From positions 1-64,000 of the forward strand of contig NZ_CANLOB010000023.1 of the NCBI RefSeq assembly GCF_947492815.1: a stretch of DNA of 64,000 nt, in the 5' to 3' direction. A program made the translations under genes and the position numbers. Below the pieces are notes generated by a model. The model saw nothing but the letters and a program-made list of their open reading frames with translations. It was not told the origin of the DNA and ran no database searches. Source of the stretch: an uncultured Dokdonia sp. (GTDB taxonomy: Bacteria; Bacteroidota; Bacteroidia; Flavobacteriales; Flavobacteriaceae). This document shows, in pieces, positions 1-8,600 of this stretch. Within the stretch, counting starts at the first letter, position 1; every line of letters begins with the position of its first letter.

Positions 1-103
1 TCGGAATTGCTAACGCCTATGCTAAACCGAAAAGTCTGTGTATATTAACCCGTAACTGACGGTTATACGAGACCGTTGTATACAATATCCAAACTGGACA
101 TAA

Positions 104-343
104 ATGAAAGAAAATAAAGATAGAGTTATAATCGCAAGTGGCGTAAATGAACGTGACGGAATTGGAGTTGGCATCTATCGAAATGATGAATTGGTTGCAG
201 AAATTTTCAGGGACGACACAGACAATACAAGAACAATACCGATTTTTAAAGAAAATATTTCACTAGAATTAATGGAGGAATATATTCAGACATTTAAAAA
301 GGAAATTCCTCGAGACTTTATTAAAAATGACGAAACTGACTAA
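104..343 (+). CDS. Orphan small protein (79 aa), unknown
   Basis: I do not recognise this protein. It is acidic and soluble-looking, with no signal peptide or membrane segment. An N-terminal stretch rich in beta-forming residues (around residues 8-35) is followed by a helical C-terminal third. Its stop overlaps the start of the next ORF by 17 bases, so the two are probably translated together. It follows a spacer containing a GACCGTTG motif that also recurs before the next cassette-like gene. The base composition and isolation fit an accessory cassette. It could be an immunity or antitoxin-like partner of the membrane protein behind it, but nothing in the sequence shows that. Confidence 0.55.
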   Translation: MKENKDRVIIASGVNERDGIGVGIYRNDELVAEIFRDDTDNTRTIPIFKENISLELMEEYIQTFKKEIPRDFIKNDETD

Positions 344-653
344 AATAATTTTGACGACTCCTTCATTGCTTGGAATTGTTTATATGCTGACTTTTATAAG
401 TACTGATTTCTTGAAATTGATAACAAATAACGTAATTGGATTTGAATATCAAGCACTAATTGTGAACGGACTGATTTTAATGCAAATCGGATATTTGATA
501 TATAGACTATGGAATTATAAAAACGTTGAGAAAAAAGTAAAAACAGAATGGACTTGGCTACTAATTATATTTAATTTCATATCAAGCTTGGTATTTATCT
601 GGAAAAAAGATGCTGAACTTGAAAAAAATAATACTGTACACAACAACGTGTAA
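327..653 (+). CDS. Small membrane protein (108 aa), unknown
   Basis: This is a short integral membrane protein with three hydrophobic segments, at about residues 5-27, 40-62 and 74-93, separated by a basic loop (around residues 63-72). No family is recognised. It overlaps the preceding ORF by 17 bases, which suggests translational coupling. Its end runs directly into a structured spacer (648-828). A functional pair with the small soluble protein upstream is plausible from the overlap only. Confidence 0.55.
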   Translation: MTKLTKIILTTPSLLGIVYMLTFISTDFLKLITNNVIGFEYQALIVNGLILMQIGYLIYRLWNYKNVEKKVKTEWTWLLIIFNFISSLVFIWKKDAELEKNNTVHNNV

Positions 654-835
654 CAAACATAGGGCGATTTAGGCTTAATTTAAAAGCTTGTGTTTCTTTA
701 TGATGTCGCCAAATTTTCAATTTAGCATTTAGAGAAAGTAAAAGCAAAATATGTAAATTTGGCTCTGTGTTAATTCCAAAAGTTAGTGTCTTTTGTACGC
801 TACGTTTCATACATAAGACCGTTACCACATATTAG
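642..835. repeat. Structured cassette-type spacer with nested inverted repeats
   Basis: This non-coding stretch between orphan ORFs contains a perfect 9-bp inverted repeat, GCCAAATTT (708-716) with AAATTTGGC (755-763). It lies inside an outer pair, GTGTAAC (648-654) and GTTACCAC (821-828), which pair with one bulged C. The right end reads AGACCGTTACCACAT just before the next start codon. A GAGACCGTTG motif at about 80-87 occupies the same place before the first ORF. The arrangement looks like a recombination or mobility signature attached to a small gene. It does not match the integron attC consensus. Confidence 0.5.
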
Positions 836-1132
836 ATGAAACTAATCGAATTCTTAAAAAATATTGAAAAAATTGACGAAGAATCAGTTCTTTATGTAAA
901 AAGGATTGATGATCAATTTTCTAGAGAATCAGAAGTTACAATACTCCATTTGACAGAAGAAGAATTGGAGTGGAAAACTTTTGAAGTGACTGAAAAAAAA
1001 TGCCCCGGATTTGTATATTTTATGGAAGTCTTTCTTATCAAAGAATTCATGGAGGATATAACTAATAAGGAATACCCAACTGTAGAAAAAAAATGTGAAA
1101 GATTAATTCACTATGTAGAATTTGATGCTTAA
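836..1132 (+). CDS. Orphan acidic protein (98 aa), unknown
   Basis: I do not recognise this protein. It is small, acidic and rich in Glu, Lys and Ile, with no signal peptide or membrane segment. It could be a single mixed alpha/beta domain. The ATG at 836 sits immediately after the structured spacer that ends at 835, with little room for a ribosome binding site, as is common in this phylum. The next ORF starts 12 bases after its stop, so the two may form a two-gene cassette. Nothing in the neighbourhood points to a function. Confidence 0.5.
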   Translation: MKLIEFLKNIEKIDEESVLYVKRIDDQFSRESEVTILHLTEEELEWKTFEVTEKKCPGFVYFMEVFLIKEFMEDITNKEYPTVEKKCERLIHYVEFDA

Positions 1133-1143
1133 GATTTAAAATC

Positions 1144-1584
1144 ATGAAAAGAGAAAACCTCGAACAGAATTTAAAAGAAGCCACTTCTTCTCTATTAGAA
1201 ATGGCAAAAAATTCTTGCTGGAATAAAATCTCTGACAATACACGTTACCTAATTTCTGAAATCAAAAATGACGAGTTGAATGCCCTTGATAAAAGAAAAG
1301 AAAGAAAAAGAGAAAATAACAAAAAAATATCGAAATCGCTTGAACAAATATCATCTGAATTAAAAGATATTTACGAAAATCTGTACGATATAAACTTGTA
1401 TATCTATAAAAGCGAAAAAAACAATACAATAATTGAAATTCAATACTATCCTAAATCATCACTTGAATCTGAGTTTTATGAAACTGTAAAGAACAATGAA
1501 CCGATGTTGCATTGTAAAATTGGAATTCCACCTGGGTATAATGGTAAAAAAGAAAAATTTGACGTTAATTGGGAATTAAATTAA
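1144..1584 (+). CDS. Orphan helical protein (146 aa), unknown
   Basis: The protein has no recognisable family. Residues 1-85 are highly charged and likely helical, with a run rich in Lys, Arg and Glu near residues 48-65 that could form a coiled coil. The C-terminal 60 residues look like beta strands. There is no signal peptide or membrane segment. It follows the 98-aa ORF by 12 bases on the same strand. The stop is followed by a spacer with AACGTTGGGTAACA and AACGTTAGCTACAA, an imperfect inverted pair similar in design to the previous spacer. Confidence 0.5.
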   Translation: MKRENLEQNLKEATSSLLEMAKNSCWNKISDNTRYLISEIKNDELNALDKRKERKRENNKKISKSLEQISSELKDIYENLYDINLYIYKSEKNNTIIEIQYYPKSSLESEFYETVKNNEPMLHCKIGIPPGYNGKKEKFDVNWELN

Positions 1585-1587
1585 ATA

Positions 1588-1655
1588 TAAAAAACGTTGG
1601 GTAACATTTTACACTTCTACGACACATATATTAAACGTTAGCTACAAGTTGGAAA
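1588..1655. repeat. Short cassette-type spacer
   Basis: The spacer opens with AACGTTGGGTAACA and closes with AACGTTAGCTACAA shortly before the next ATG at 1662. The two ends are imperfect inverted repeats. Its size differs from the 642-835 spacer, but the design (an imperfect pair just after a stop codon and just before a start codon) is the same. Confidence 0.35.
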
Positions 1656-1661
1656 AGCAGA

Positions 1662-1856
1662 ATGGGAAGACACAAAATGGAATTTGGCACTTGCCGATTA
1701 TGTGGAAAAGAAACTGATTTATCTTTTGAGCACGTTCTTCCTAGAGTTGCTTTCAATCGAAAAACCACTTATCTATCAGTAGAATTTGATGATTTCATTA
1801 AAGTAGATAATCCCCAGCTGGCGACAGTTTGTAACTGGTGCCTCACATGGTCCTAG
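1662..1856 (+). pseudogene. Truncated HNH-type endonuclease gene
   Basis: The first 50 residues resemble the start of an HNH-family protein: CRLCGKETDLSFEH gives a CxxC zinc knuckle followed by the His that opens the HNH fold. About residue 50 the sequence runs into a palindromic repeat (1820-1842) and stops soon after at 1856, so the second Cys pair and the rest of the nuclease domain are missing. The 300 bases downstream show no convincing continuation in any frame. I read this as the 5' remnant of an HNH gene broken by recombination at the repeat. Confidence 0.55.
1820..1842. repeat. REP-like palindrome, TGT centre
   Basis: The 23 bases form a 10-bp stem around a TGT loop with one mismatch and one wobble. 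A related palindrome with the same right arm (AACTGGTGC) lies at 2909-2931. Both sit at broken ends of reading frames, which suggests that these repeats serve as recombination points. Confidence 0.4.
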
Positions 1857-2159
1857 TTAATATCTACTCTAGTAGTACACTTTAAGAAGGACAAAAGTAA
1901 ACGAAACTATAATCGAGTATACACGGCTCTTATTACAGCTAATGAAGCACAAGCGTCTTCATTTGAAAAAATCACTATTTACGAAGCAGTTAAACTCATT
2001 TAGACTATTTTAGTTTACTATATAGATCAAATCTTTTGATCTGGCTTTTAAGGTAAAAAAAGATGAGAAGTTTTGACTAAGTGCTCAATCGAAGGTTCCC
2101 TACTTTTAATTCCGTACTAACCATAGTCGAGATCGCTAGGCACAAGCAAAACGAAAAAA
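1857..2159. other. Gene-less stretch after the broken HNH gene
   Basis: I see no ORF with coding character here. It is a patchwork of AT-rich sequence that probably includes decayed cassette or gene remnants. No RNA gene or clear terminator is visible. Confidence 0.4.
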
Positions 2160-2768
2160 ATGACAAATCGGGATATTGAAATACTGCTCCATTTTATAAC
2201 AAAAACAGAAATGTATACGATGAGAGATGAAACGCAAAACATTATCGCATTTATTCATGGATACGAAATAGGTAGAAATGGGAAATGCGATTTCTCAAAT
2301 CAAATAAGTGAAATACTTGAAAATGAATTCAAATTAAAAAAACGTGCACTGGGTTGGAATGGACAAATAATAGAATTCGGAAAAAAGAATAATTTGAATT
2401 GGGAAACAGCTTTTAAGAAAATTGGATTAAAAATTCTTTCAAAATATTTTCAAGGAAAATCGAAAAAGAAATTTCAAAAAATCATCAAAACAAAAATTCA
2501 ATCAAAAATAGAGCAGATTGAAATTGTGACTTTTAAAAACCAAAGAGGCAAAATAAATAGATTTGGTGAAAAGTGGATAAATAAATGGATAGGAATTGTT
2601 GCCTTAGAAGAAAAATGGTTTCAAGAGATATGGACAAATAAAGAGTTAGAAATTATTTCCAAATTGAATAGCGAAATCGCAATGATTGAAAATAAAAAAC
2701 AAGATGAGATTGTAGCAAATAAAGAACTCCTCAACCTTATGAATGAATTTAAAAAAAGAAGTCTGTAA
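2160..2768 (+). CDS. Orphan Lys-rich protein (202 aa), unknown
   Basis: I do not recognise this protein. It is strongly basic and mostly helical by composition. The N-terminal 50 residues look like a small globular start, and a Lys/Ile-rich helical region covers roughly residues 85-190. It has no signal peptide, membrane segment or metal motif. The basic character would allow nucleic-acid binding, but this is a guess. It lies in the orphan-gene region and has no neighbour within about 150 bases on either side that suggests a role. Confidence 0.45.
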   Translation: MTNRDIEILLHFITKTEMYTMRDETQNIIAFIHGYEIGRNGKCDFSNQISEILENEFKLKKRALGWNGQIIEFGKKNNLNWETAFKKIGLKILSKYFQGKSKKKFQKIIKTKIQSKIEQIEIVTFKNQRGKINRFGEKWINKWIGIVALEEKWFQEIWTNKELEIISKLNSEIAMIENKKQDEIVANKELLNLMNEFKKRSL

Positions 2769-2844
2769 TTAACAATGTGTATAGCGTATATTGTTAGTTT
2801 TTGCAGTAATGAGAACTTACTCGCTACACTAACACTCCCCGCTA

Positions 2845-2865
2845 GCGCTCGTCTGTGACGAGTGC
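2845..2865. repeat. REP-like hairpin, TGT loop
   Basis: A 9-bp stem (one G-T wobble) surrounds a TGT loop: GCGCTCGTC-TGT-GACGAGTGC. Related copies occur at 4159-4178 and, degenerate, at 29314-29334. All three are intergenic. Confidence 0.55.
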
Positions 2866-2908
2866 CGTATGCAGTAAGAAGTTATGATTCAAAATCGATA
2901 TACCTGTT

Positions 2909-2931
2909 GGCTCCACTTTGCAACTGGTGCT
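2909..2931. repeat. REP-like palindrome, TGC centre
   Basis: The arms GGCTCCACTT and AACTGGTGCT pair at eight of ten positions around TGC. It is related to the palindrome at 1820-1842. The long reading frame that begins here starts inside this repeat, so its first 24 codons are probably not coding. Confidence 0.35.
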
Positions 2932-2989
2932 AGTAGAAAGAAGTGAAATAGATATCTTATATTTCATCTTTATTTATAATCAGGTATAT

Positions 2990-3517
2990 ATGTGGGAATG
3001 GAATTATATTTATGGAGCTATTTTAATCAAAGATTTTAATAAATCATTTGAGATTATAGAGTCACTTAAGAAAGACAAAAAATATCCTTTTATAAATACA
3101 AACATGTTTAATTTCGGTGAAACTGAAATTCCATATTATTATGACGACATCATTTTAACCTTTGGCGCTACTTATAAAAATTTTGGTTATGAAAAATCAG
3201 AATGGAAAATATTTATTTTAAAAATGGAGCATTTGTTACGAAGTATTGGTTTTAAAAGCGCGCAATTTCATGCTTCTGGCGTTTTTGATCAAGTGACATT
3301 ATCTTGGTATAATATAGAAGACACCTATGATGAGTTACATAAAAACTATCATACCGATACATATGACTTTTACAAAACGAATGAATGGTACTTTGGATAT
3401 GGAAAAAGAAACTTACATTTTCCAGAATTAATTTCAAAAAAGTATTCAAAGCTTGATATAGAATATCCTATTAATTACAATAAAGACATTATAAGAGAAT
3501 TTGCGGATAGAATATAA
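2990..3517 (+). CDS. Conserved-looking hypothetical protein (175 aa)
   Basis: The reading frame is open from a TTG at 2918, but that start lies within a palindromic repeat. The ATG at 2990, giving a protein that begins MWEWNYIYGA, is more likely. The product is aromatic-rich, with many Tyr, Trp and Phe, and appears to be a mixed alpha/beta soluble domain. I see no signal peptide, membrane helix or catalytic motif. It stands alone between the orphan-gene region and a frameshifted peptidase gene. I assign no function. Confidence 0.5.
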   Translation: MWEWNYIYGAILIKDFNKSFEIIESLKKDKKYPFINTNMFNFGETEIPYYYDDIILTFGATYKNFGYEKSEWKIFILKMEHLLRSIGFKSAQFHASGVFDQVTLSWYNIEDTYDELHKNYHTDTYDFYKTNEWYFGYGKRNLHFPELISKKYSKLDIEYPINYNKDIIREFADRI

Positions 3518-3608
3518 ATATATTCATATACAACATATTACATTTATCAATACGCATCTATAATGAGTTCCGTATTAAGTGATATGCTATAATTTAAAAC
3601 AAAGAATC

Positions 3609-4099
3609 ATGAAAAAAACAATTTTACTATTCATCCTATTGATGCTTACATCTAATCTCTTTTCTCAAGACAAAAAGTATATCGCTTTCTGTGCAAAAGA
3701 TGAAGGTGTAGGACATGCATTTGTTTCACTTGGAAAAGAAGACCCTGAAAAACAAATGACAGTTCATGATGGAACTTGGGGAATGTACCCTACAAATAGT
3801 ACAGAAGGAGGTAAAAGTATTATCATTGGAGAAGTTCCCGGAGGAATAAGAGATGACTTCTTAACTAAAAAGGATTATACTTTTGTCATATCACAGTATC
3901 AAAAACTGAATATACTTTAGCCTTATCAAAAATATCTGAATGGAGAACAAAAGATTATGAACTTCTAAAAAATGATTGTCTCTCATTTTTAATTGAAATA
4001 GCAAAAATATGCAACGAAAAGATTAATGTGCCTGAACGAACAGGTTTTGAAAATCTACCAGCTAAATACCTAATTTCTTTAATTGAAGCAAACAAATAA
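3609..4099 (+). pseudogene. Secreted papain-like (NlpC/P60-type) peptidase, frameshifted
   Basis: Two reading frames make one gene. The first, from ATG 3609, begins with a signal peptide (MKKTILLFILLMLTSNLFSQ) and carries a GHAFVSL segment with a candidate catalytic His. It stops at 3920. The second continues in another frame from about 3905 to 4099 and holds KNDCLSF, a likely Cys nucleophile motif. His-before-Cys order is typical of circularly permuted NlpC/P60-like folds. The frames join in a five-A run at about 3901-3905; one extra A would restore about 163 residues. This is either a recent inactivation, a sequencing error, or slippage. Confidence 0.55.
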
Positions 4100-4158
4100 T
4101 AATCAGCTTGCTAGAAAATTCAACGAAATTAAAATGATTTTAACCTAACTCCTGCCAG

Positions 4159-4178
4159 GACTCGTCTGTGACGAGTGC
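4159..4178. repeat. REP-like hairpin, TGT loop
   Basis: GACTCGTC-TGT-GACGAGTGC forms an 8-bp stem and matches the copy at 2845-2865. Confidence 0.55.
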
Positions 4179-4183
4179 TTCAT

Positions 4184-4317
4184 TAACATAAAACACACTA
4201 TTTAAAACTACAATGACTGCTAATTTTGCTTTCGCGAAAGCGAACTTTTGAAATCTTCCTACCGTCAGGTAAGTTCACGACCAAATGTAGAATGTAACGT
4301 TAAAGTGGATAAACTCT
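4184..4317. repeat. Composite REP element, copy 1
   Basis: The element contains, in order, an AT-rich lead, the palindrome GCTTTCGCGAAAGC (4228-4241), a second inverted pair (CTTCCTACCGTCAGGTAAG), TTCACGACCAAA, and an end reading GTAACGTTAAAG. It is nearly the same as 7163-7286 along its whole length and related to elements at 22391, 31961 and 61513. Confidence 0.7.
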
Positions 4318-4577
4318 CCTCACTCTAGCTACACTTCAAACGTAGTGATGTTATAAGTGATTATAACTAAAACAAAAATTATAAACACTATCATCTAGAT
4401 GCTGCCTATTTTGTTAGTGTTTTTGTACAATGCATTTATAATGAATCGTGTATAAATAAAAGAAACTACAAAGTTAAGAAAGCAATGAATAAGAGCCTGA
4501 TACATTTTTTATAGTCTGTAAGGTCTTAATTATTAAAATTTATAAATACCTTAGCAACCAATCTTTGACACATTATT

Positions 4578-5150
4578 ATGAAAAAATCATTACTCACTTT
4601 AGTACTTATAGTATTTGTAACCCTAAGTATCACTGCTCAACAACAAAAATATAGAGTATCTAATTTCTATGAAGGGTATATCATTACTAAAGATGGTAAT
4701 AAAGAAAAAGGATATATTTTATACCAAGACGAGACAGTACGCTATAAAAAAGTAGTTTTTAAAAAAGAAAGAAAAGGGAAAAAACAGCGTTTTAGCGTCA
4801 AAGATATAAAAGGATACAAAGTTGCAGGAGAAACGTACCATGCTATACAATACAAAGATGTAGTATTTAAACAGTCCTATTTTTTATTATTAGAAAAAGA
4901 AGGGTGTATCAATACTTACAAAAGAAGGGATATTATTGACGGTGAGTGGCAAAATGAAATGATATTGTCTTTAGATGGCGATGCCATTAGCACACAAACT
5001 TTTGCTCTTGGATTTGCTAAAAAATTAAGTGCATTTATTAAAGATAATAAGGAGTTAGCCGCAAAGGTTAAAAATAAAGAGAAAGGCTACAGATTATTAA
5101 GTTTAGAAGCCATTATTGCTGAATATAATGAAGCCTGTACATCAAAATAA
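4578..5150 (+). CDS. Secreted protein (190 aa), unknown
   Basis: The first 20 residues are a clear signal peptide ending ITAQ, so the product is exported to the periplasm or cell surface. The mature part is basic and starts with beta-rich sequence (residues 25-110), then helical sequence to the end. This layout is seen in many uncharacterised Bacteroidota periplasmic proteins. Six bases separate it from the next gene, which also encodes a secreted protein, so they are probably cotranscribed. I know of no assigned function for this type of protein. Confidence 0.7.
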   Translation: MKKSLLTLVLIVFVTLSITAQQQKYRVSNFYEGYIITKDGNKEKGYILYQDETVRYKKVVFKKERKGKKQRFSVKDIKGYKVAGETYHAIQYKDVVFKQSYFLLLEKEGCINTYKRRDIIDGEWQNEMILSLDGDAISTQTFALGFAKKLSAFIKDNKELAAKVKNKEKGYRLLSLEAIIAEYNEACTSK

Positions 5151-5156
5151 TCTACT

Positions 5157-6680
5157 ATGAGAACACTAATAACCTTACTACTTGTAGCATTTTCTTCTAC
5201 AACTTTTGCTCAAAGCTTTCAATGGGGATTTCCATTTCAAATTACGGATGAAACTGATGCTAAACTTGAACATTATATAGTAAATGACAAGTTACATCGT
5301 CTATATTCAAAATATGATTTAAGTATCTTTAATTATAAAGTACAAACAGATCAATTTTCCTTAAATGAGTTAGAGCAAACAACTACTCAAGATATATCCA
5401 TCAAACAACCTGTCTTGGGGGCAAGTGCACTTACACACGTTGATCATTTTCAAAATGAAGATGGTGATTTTACATTTTTTTCTTATGAAATAGATAGAAA
5501 AACAAAAGAAAATAATTTATACGCTCAAAACGTAAATATTACAACAGGCGAGCGCAGCGATAAAAAGTTTGTGACTAAGATGCAAGGTAAAAGCATTTCA
5601 AACTCAGGAAACTGGAAAATTAAACAATCGCAAAACAAAGCTTATTTTGTTGCTTTTAAAGAGCTTCCATTTTTCAAAAAAGAAAATGAAAAAATTGCAA
5701 TGGTGCTTTTAGACAAAGACAAAAATGTAATTAAAGAAATTACACATACGTTTGCGCAATTAGATAAAAGAAATAAAGAGCATGACGTTTTTATTTCAAA
5801 TAATGGAACTATTTCTTTCATTAAAAATATTAAGCTTAAAAAGCAAAAACCATTCAAAAACTTTTACGTTTGGAAAAAAGATGCTGAAGCGGTACAAGAA
5901 ATTTCATTAAAACTTGAAGACAATCATCAAATATATCAATATGATGTGACCTTTGATACAGATGACAATCTATATTTCAATAGTCTTTTTACTCATGAAG
6001 GGTCTAATTTTTTTGGAATGAAAGTAGATATCACTGGCCGTCATAGCGGAATTCACTCAAATGGACTCTACAGTATGAAGCTTGATAATACTGGAGCTGT
6101 AGTGTATCAAAATAGAAATGATTTCCCTAACGTTATTCCCAACCTTAGTATCAAAGATTTTGTATTCAATAATGATACTTTATGGATGTTGTTAGATAGA
6201 ATGCATGTGATTAAAAAATCAGATAACTCAACGATTGGCTCAACAGGATCTCCAACATATGACTATACATTTCAAAGTAATGGTTTTATGATTGGAACTA
6301 TCAATGTTCAAAATGGCGCTATCAATTGGAGCAAACAAATTAATACTAACGAACGTGATACTCGTAATGACAATGGCGATTACCTTTCGTACTTATACTT
6401 TTTTAAGGATAACAATTTGACATTACTATATAACGAAACCAGAGACATAAATAAAGGGATTATACATGTTGTTTTTTTAAGAAGGTTTCCGATAAAAAGT
6501 GTGTTTTCTACTGATGGTGAACAGCTTTCGGCAGAAGCAATTTTGGCGGCAGGAATTGGCGTTAAAAAAGACGAACCTTTTGAACTTAATACTAATATGC
6601 AACTTCAAGTAAAAGAAGATACATATGTGATCAGAGCAAGAAGCGGTGTTGAATATAAATATGGTTATATGAAATTATAA
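5157..6680 (+). CDS. Secreted protein (507 aa), unknown
   Basis: A signal peptide covers residues 1-19 and ends TFAQ. The remaining 490 residues are made mostly of short beta strands with repeated aromatic and Asp/Asn-rich turns, which suggests a beta-propeller-like fold, although no repeat is clean enough to count blades. No lipobox, C-terminal sorting signal or catalytic motif is visible. It follows the 190-aa secreted protein by 6 bases, and a hairpin terminator lies about 80 bases after its stop, so the two form a two-gene unit. Confidence 0.65.
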   Translation: MRTLITLLLVAFSSTTFAQSFQWGFPFQITDETDAKLEHYIVNDKLHRLYSKYDLSIFNYKVQTDQFSLNELEQTTTQDISIKQPVLGASALTHVDHFQNEDGDFTFFSYEIDRKTKENNLYAQNVNITTGERSDKKFVTKMQGKSISNSGNWKIKQSQNKAYFVAFKELPFFKKENEKIAMVLLDKDKNVIKEITHTFAQLDKRNKEHDVFISNNGTISFIKNIKLKKQKPFKNFYVWKKDAEAVQEISLKLEDNHQIYQYDVTFDTDDNLYFNSLFTHEGSNFFGMKVDITGRHSGIHSNGLYSMKLDNTGAVVYQNRNDFPNVIPNLSIKDFVFNNDTLWMLLDRMHVIKKSDNSTIGSTGSPTYDYTFQSNGFMIGTINVQNGAINWSKQINTNERDTRNDNGDYLSYLYFFKDNNLTLLYNETRDINKGIIHVVFLRRFPIKSVFSTDGEQLSAEAILAAGIGVKKDEPFELNTNMQLQVKEDTYVIRARSGVEYKYGYMKL

Positions 6681-6760
6681 TATAAACATATAAACATATA
6701 GACTACACTTCTAGCATAATGGTGTTATGAGTGATCAAAACAAAAAAATAATGATACCAG

Positions 6761-6785
6761 AAGCTATGAACTTAATTCATAGCTT
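6761..6785 (+). terminator. Hairpin terminator after the 5157-6680 gene
   Basis: AAGCTATGAA and TTCATAGCTT form a perfect 10-bp stem with a 5-base loop, followed by TTTTCGTATTTTTA. Confidence 0.6.
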
Positions 6786-6855
6786 TTCGTATTTTTAGAA
6801 GCTATCTTAAAACACCACTCATAAACAAACTCAACCCTGAGAATTTCTAATACCT

Positions 6856-7149
6856 ATGATAAAGTCTTGTAAGCGTTGTGTAAAAAGAGCCTATCAAATT
6901 CCTGAATTTACTATTGAGGAAAAGAAACTCCTAACTGCATTAAAAATTGATCATAAATTTCTGGAGGCTATTGATAAAATAAGAACATTGTATAGTGTAG
7001 AACTCATTGATGCTAAGTTCTCAGTAATGCACATCAATACCATATACGGGAAGTGTAATCGCTGTAATGCTGATTACTTAAATGGAGAATATGTTGAATG
7101 CCCAAAATGCAAATCTTTAAATTTCAATTGGGAGATTAAGAATGAGTAA
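6856..7149 (+). CDS. Small zinc-ribbon protein (97 aa)
   Basis: The C-terminal half has two CxxC knuckles, CNRCNAD and CPKCKS, separated by 12 residues. This is the pattern of a small zinc ribbon. Another CxxC (CKRC) lies at residues 5-8. The middle 60 residues look helical. No membrane segment is present. Proteins of this size often bind nucleic acid or another protein, but no specific family is recognised. It stands alone, with a terminator before it and a repeat element after it. Confidence 0.55.
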   Translation: MIKSCKRCVKRAYQIPEFTIEEKKLLTALKIDHKFLEAIDKIRTLYSVELIDAKFSVMHINTIYGKCNRCNADYLNGEYVECPKCKSLNFNWEIKNE

Positions 7150-7162
7150 GAGTATCCCATAC

Positions 7163-7286
7163 TAACATAAATACACTATTTAAAACTATGATGGCTGCTA
7201 ATTTTGCTTTCGCGAAAGCGAATTTGTGAGACCTGCCTACCGTCAGGCAAGTTCACGACCAAAGGTAGAATGTAGCGTTAAAGCGG
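7163..7286. repeat. Composite REP element, copy 2
   Basis: This copy matches 4184-4317 almost throughout, with the palindrome GCTTTCGCGAAAGC at 7206-7219, the inverted pair CTGCCTACCGTCAGGCAAG and the end GTAGCGTTAAAGCG. It occupies the intergenic space before the aspartoacylase-like gene. Confidence 0.7.
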
Positions 7287-7426
7287 CCCCACACCTATTT
7301 CAATTAATATAAGATTACTAGATAGCTAGCATCTCTAAAGTCTTAAAAATCAACTGAAATTTATGAAAAACGCTATCTGTTTTAGGACATCTATATTGTA
7401 TATTGTTCTAGCAAAATTGTTCATCC

Positions 7427-8473
7427 ATGAAAAGCACATTGTTACTTCTATTGACCTTTTTTATAGTTCAAATCAGTCTAGCACAAAATAATTTTCAAAA
7501 AGCATTTAGTACCGCCGCAAGAGCCACCAAAGAAAATATTCGTATTCCCCTTTCGGATGCGACTGGAAATACGGTAGCACTTCCTATTTCCATTATCAAA
7601 GGGCAAGAAGAAGGTCCTGTGTTTACCATGATTGCAGGAGTGCATGGTTACGAATATCCTCCTATTGTGGCAACGCAAGCACTTCTCAAGGAAATAGACC
7701 CTAACAAACTTACAGGAACCCTTATTGTCATTCCTATTGCCAATAAAGGATCTTTTTACACGCGTACGCCTTTTATAAATCCTCAAGACAACAAAAATTT
7801 AAACAATGCATTTCCTGGCAAAAAAGATGGAAGTATCACCGAGCAAATTGCTTATTTTATCACTAAAAATATTATTCCAGTAAGTGATGTTGTCTTGGAT
7901 ATACATGGCGGCGATGCTTGTGAGGATTTGATTCCGTTTGTTTGTTATTACGACAATCAAAAGAAACCTGAACAAACAGCACTAGCCAAAAAACTTTCTG
8001 AACAGAGTGGGTTTGAGTATGTGGTTTCCTATCCGTATACGATTACCGCAAAAGATCCTGCAAAATATACATTTAAACAAGCTGTTCAAGATGGAAAAAC
8101 TGCCTTAAGCATTGAGTGTGGAAAGCTAGGAAACGTCCAAGAAGAAAATGTACAACTAATACAAAAAGGGGTGTATAATATGCTACAAACCCTAAATATG
8201 TATACAAATGGTACGGGAGCGCATAAAAATATCATTTATCGCAATTCGCAGGTATATATTAGTTCCAATGTCAAAGGAATTTTTTATAGTGATCATAAAG
8301 CGGGAGATACCGTAAGCAAAGGAGCTATGGTTGGGTATACCACAGATGAGTTTGGAAATACATTAGAAGAATACACAGCATCTACAGATGGGGTCGTACT
8401 GTATATGCTTGCAACGCCTCCTATCAATATCGATGATACGGTTATGTGTATCAGTTCGTATATAGAAAACTAA
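7427..8473 (+). CDS. Secreted succinylglutamate desuccinylase/aspartoacylase-like protein
   Basis: The protein (348 aa) is exported by a 20-residue signal peptide ending SLAQ. The mature part fits the AstE/AspA branch of the M14 zinc carboxypeptidase superfamily: GVHGYEYPP supplies zinc ligands His73 and Glu76, DIHGGD supplies the second His, and SIECGK near residue 230 could contain the catalytic Glu. The C-terminal 80 residues resemble the beta-rich end of this family. It probably cleaves an N-acylated amino acid or small peptide in the periplasm; the substrate cannot be read from sequence. It stands alone, 140 bases after a REP element. Confidence 0.8.
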   Translation: MKSTLLLLLTFFIVQISLAQNNFQKAFSTAARATKENIRIPLSDATGNTVALPISIIKGQEEGPVFTMIAGVHGYEYPPIVATQALLKEIDPNKLTGTLIVIPIANKGSFYTRTPFINPQDNKNLNNAFPGKKDGSITEQIAYFITKNIIPVSDVVLDIHGGDACEDLIPFVCYYDNQKKPEQTALAKKLSEQSGFEYVVSYPYTITAKDPAKYTFKQAVQDGKTALSIECGKLGNVQEENVQLIQKGVYNMLQTLNMYTNGTGAHKNIIYRNSQVYISSNVKGIFYSDHKAGDTVSKGAMVGYTTDEFGNTLEEYTASTDGVVLYMLATPPINIDDTVMCISSYIEN

Positions 8474-8600
8474 AATAAGCGGTTGTTATTTCTATTCTTT
8501 GATGCGTATAATTGCATTATCATTTTACTGCAATGAGTGTTGTATACCTATATTATCATTTAAATAACTATCTTGCTTAGAGACACTAAAGATTAATTCT

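Larger units (their letters stand above)
4100..4577. other. Gene-less 480-bp interval carrying REP elements
   Basis: No coding ORF is visible. The interval holds a TGT-loop hairpin (4159-4178) and a composite repeat (4184-4317) that is nearly the same as one at 7163-7286. The rest is AT-rich and probably includes the promoter of the gene at 4578. Confidence 0.6.

Noticed and set aside
595..828. Minus-strand ORF of 77 codons through the first cassette spacer
   Set aside because: It runs antisense across a structured repeat that contains inverted repeats and has no coding character or start signal.
1..2931. Integron attC sites
   Set aside because: The spacer ends do not match the RYYYAAC/GTTRRRY core pair and no integrase gene is present; the spacers are described as a separate type.
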